A DNA stretch of 64,000 nucleotides from Microbacterium sp. 10M-3C3 (lineage in GTDB: Bacteria; Actinomycetota; Actinomycetes; Actinomycetales; Microbacteriaceae), in contig NZ_CP034245.1 in assembly GCF_003931875.1 (NCBI RefSeq), positions 2,480,001-2,544,000 on the forward strand, read 5' to 3'. Positions 60,879-64,000 of this stretch are shown one piece after another. A model generated the notes under the pieces. The model saw only the letters and a program-made list of their open reading frames with translations, had not been told where the DNA came from and searched no databases. How positions within the stretch are numbered: the first letter of the stretch is position 1; the number at the start of each line of letters is the position of its first letter. A program made the position numbers and the translations under genes.

Positions 60879-62177
60879 GTGTTCGTCAGCGGTCGCCTCG
60901 TCCTGCTCGTCGCCCTCGGCGTCGTGCCCGTCGTGCTGCTCGCGGCCGGCGGCGCGCCGGCGTGGGCCGTCGCGGGCGCGTGGGTCGTGCTGGCCGCCGC
61001 GCTCGCCGCCGCCGACGTCGCCCTCGCGGCCGACCCGCGGCGGCTGCGGGTCGAGCGCCGGCTCCCCGTCCGCACGCTCAAGGACGACCCGGCGGTGTCG
61101 GAGCTCGTCGTGACGAACACGGGTGACCGGCGCCTGCGCGGACTCCTCCGCGACGGATGGCAGCCGACGGCCGGGGCGGACGACGCGCGCCTCGCCCTGG
61201 ACGTCCCCGCCGGCGAGCGCCGGATGCTCCGCCAGCCGCTCCGCCCGCGTCGCCGCGGCGAGCTGCGGACCGCGTTCGTCGCGGTGCGCAGCCTCGGACC
61301 GCTCGGGCTCGCGGGGCGCCAGCGCACGCTCGACGCGCCCGGGCGCATCCGGGTGCTGCCGCCCTTCCGCGCCCGCCGGCATCTCCCCTCGCGCCTCGCG
61401 CGGCTGCGAGAGCTCGACGGCGCGACGAGCGTGCTCGTGCGCGGGCCCGGCACGGAGTTCGACAGCCTGCGCGAGTACGTGCGCGGCGACGACGTGCGCG
61501 CGATCGACTGGCGCGCCACCGCTCGCGCGGGGACGACGATGCTGCGGACGTGGCGACCCGAGCGCGACCGCCACGTGGTCATCGTCATCGACACCGGGCG
61601 GACGGCGGCCGCGCGCGTGGGCGACGGCACGAGGCTGGATGCGGCGATGGAGGCGGCGCTTCTGCTGTCGGCCCTCGCCGCCCGCGCCGGCGACCACGTG
61701 CACGTCGTGTGCTTCGACCGCGTCGTGCGGGCGCGCCTCACCCGGACGGACGGCCCCGCGCTTCTTCCCGCCCTCGTCGACGCGCTCGCCCCGGTGGAGC
61801 CGCAGCTCATCGACACGGACTGGGACGCCGCGTTCGCCGCGGTCCGCTCGTTCACGACGCGGCCGAGCCTCGTGGTGCTGCTCACGGCGCACGACGAGCC
61901 CGCGGCCGCGCGCGGCTTCCTCGGGTCGCTCCCGGCGCTCGCGGCGCGCACGCGCGTCCTGGTCGCGACGGCCACGGATGAGGAGGCGGCGCCGGCCCCG
62001 CGCGAGGCGCTCGACGTGTACGTCGCCGCCGCGGCGGCCCGCGGGCGCGCGGATGCCGAGCGGGTGGCGGCCGCGGTGCGTCGCGCGGGCGGCGAGGCGC
62101 TCGCCGCATCCGCCGATGAGCTGCCGCCACGGGTGGCCGACCGCTATCTCGCCCTCAAGGCGGCCGGACGGCTCTGA
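60879..62177 (+). CDS. DUF58 domain protein
   Basis: Protein of 432 residues with two N-terminal transmembrane helices (about 5-22 and 28-48). The DUF58 core follows, with the diagnostic VRGPGTEFDSLREYVRGDDVRAIDWRATAR (about 188-217). A vWA-like region after it contains VIVIDTGRTAAAR, whose DTG resembles a degenerate MIDAS. It is the usual partner of MoxR ATPases. The GTG at 60879 is three codons after the MoxR stop region and gives the normal N-terminus. Last gene of the cluster; convergent with katG. Confidence 0.9.
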   Translation: MFVSGRLVLLVALGVVPVVLLAAGGAPAWAVAGAWVVLAAALAAADVALAADPRRLRVERRLPVRTLKDDPAVSELVVTNTGDRRLRGLLRDGWQPTAGADDARLALDVPAGERRMLRQPLRPRRRGELRTAFVAVRSLGPLGLAGRQRTLDAPGRIRVLPPFRARRHLPSRLARLRELDGATSVLVRGPGTEFDSLREYVRGDDVRAIDWRATARAGTTMLRTWRPERDRHVVIVIDTGRTAAARVGDGTRLDAAMEAALLLSALAARAGDHVHVVCFDRVVRARLTRTDGPALLPALVDALAPVEPQLIDTDWDAAFAAVRSFTTRPSLVVLLTAHDEPAAARGFLGSLPALAARTRVLVATATDEEAAPAPREALDVYVAAAAARGRADAERVAAAVRRAGGEALAASADELPPRVADRYLALKAAGRL

Positions 62178-62199
62178 CCCCGAGGGTGCACCCCGCACG

Positions 62200-62248
62200 C
62201 GAGAATGCACCGCCGGGCGAGCGGGCTCGCCACGACGGTGCACTCTCG
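62200..62248. terminator. nested inverted repeat between the DUF58 gene and katG
   Basis: cgagaatgcaccg (62200-62212) and cggtgcactctcg (62236-62248) pair with one mismatch in 13. Between them ggcgag (62216-62221) and ctcgcc (62226-62231) form an inner stem with a four-base loop. It lies between convergent stops and contains the gTGCACTCTCG motif also present at 6447-6477. Confidence 0.7.
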
Positions 62249-62256
62249 GGAGGGGA

Positions 62257-64000
<1,744 letters not shown>

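Overview
The window is a dense chromosomal segment of a high-GC actinobacterium, most likely Microbacteriaceae and probably Microbacterium or a close relative. That placement is inferred from gene content and base composition, not from a marker gene. The supporting genes are actinobacterial: WhiB1-type regulator, MtrA-MtrB-LpqB, SigH/RsrA-type sigma and anti-sigma pair, multifunctional 2-oxoglutarate enzyme Kgd, GuaB1-type protein, Rv3235-family protein and an Eis-type acetyltransferase. No rRNA, tRNA, CRISPR array, intact insertion sequence, phage gene or attachment site was recognised. About 57 protein genes are supported, two of them cut by the window ends, plus one decayed AraC-type remnant.

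Layout. 1-4320: oligopeptide-type ABC transporter operon with overlapping genes. 4403-5804: protealysin-like M4 protease overlapping a gene for an emfourin-like inhibitor. 5776-10045: GNAT acetyltransferase, uracil-DNA glycosylase plus phosphoribosyltransferase, MFS exporter, SDR. 10169-14768: methionine genes metY and metX, separated by a degenerate SDR and a DUF2332 gene. 14770-19608: MFS, thiamine-binding protein, GT87-type mannosyltransferase, NAD(P)HX dehydratase, old-yellow-enzyme reductase. 19730-24844: two CNNM/CBS membrane proteins, YihY/BrkB protein, GuaB1. 24990-28721: kgd. 28789-34923: esterase plus MprF-like (DUF2156) operon, Eis-like acetyltransferase, diacylglycerol-kinase-type lipid kinase.

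34916-56639 follows much the same gene order as Mycobacterium tuberculosis Rv3219-Rv3246c: anti-sigma, sigH, aroA, rsgA, whiB1, pdtaS, Rv3235-like, secA, hpf, comF, lpqB, mtrB, mtrA. Locally inserted genes include bcp, an orphan CpaE/SAF pair, an aminotransferase and a coiled-coil protein. 56803-62177 is a tightly coupled five-gene run (membrane protein, DUF4129, DUF4350, MoxR ATPase, DUF58) divergent from mtrA. 62257-64000 is the 3' part of katG.

Two regulatory patterns recur. First, about twenty genes have a TAnnnT-like hexamer exactly 6 or 7 bases before the start codon, which predicts leaderless mRNAs and helps fix several starts. Second, gene ends, above all convergent ones, carry long GC-rich inverted repeats without a T tract. 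The sharpest single site is a GGAAT-N18-GTT promoter for sigH, embedded in the first codons of the divergent aroA gene.
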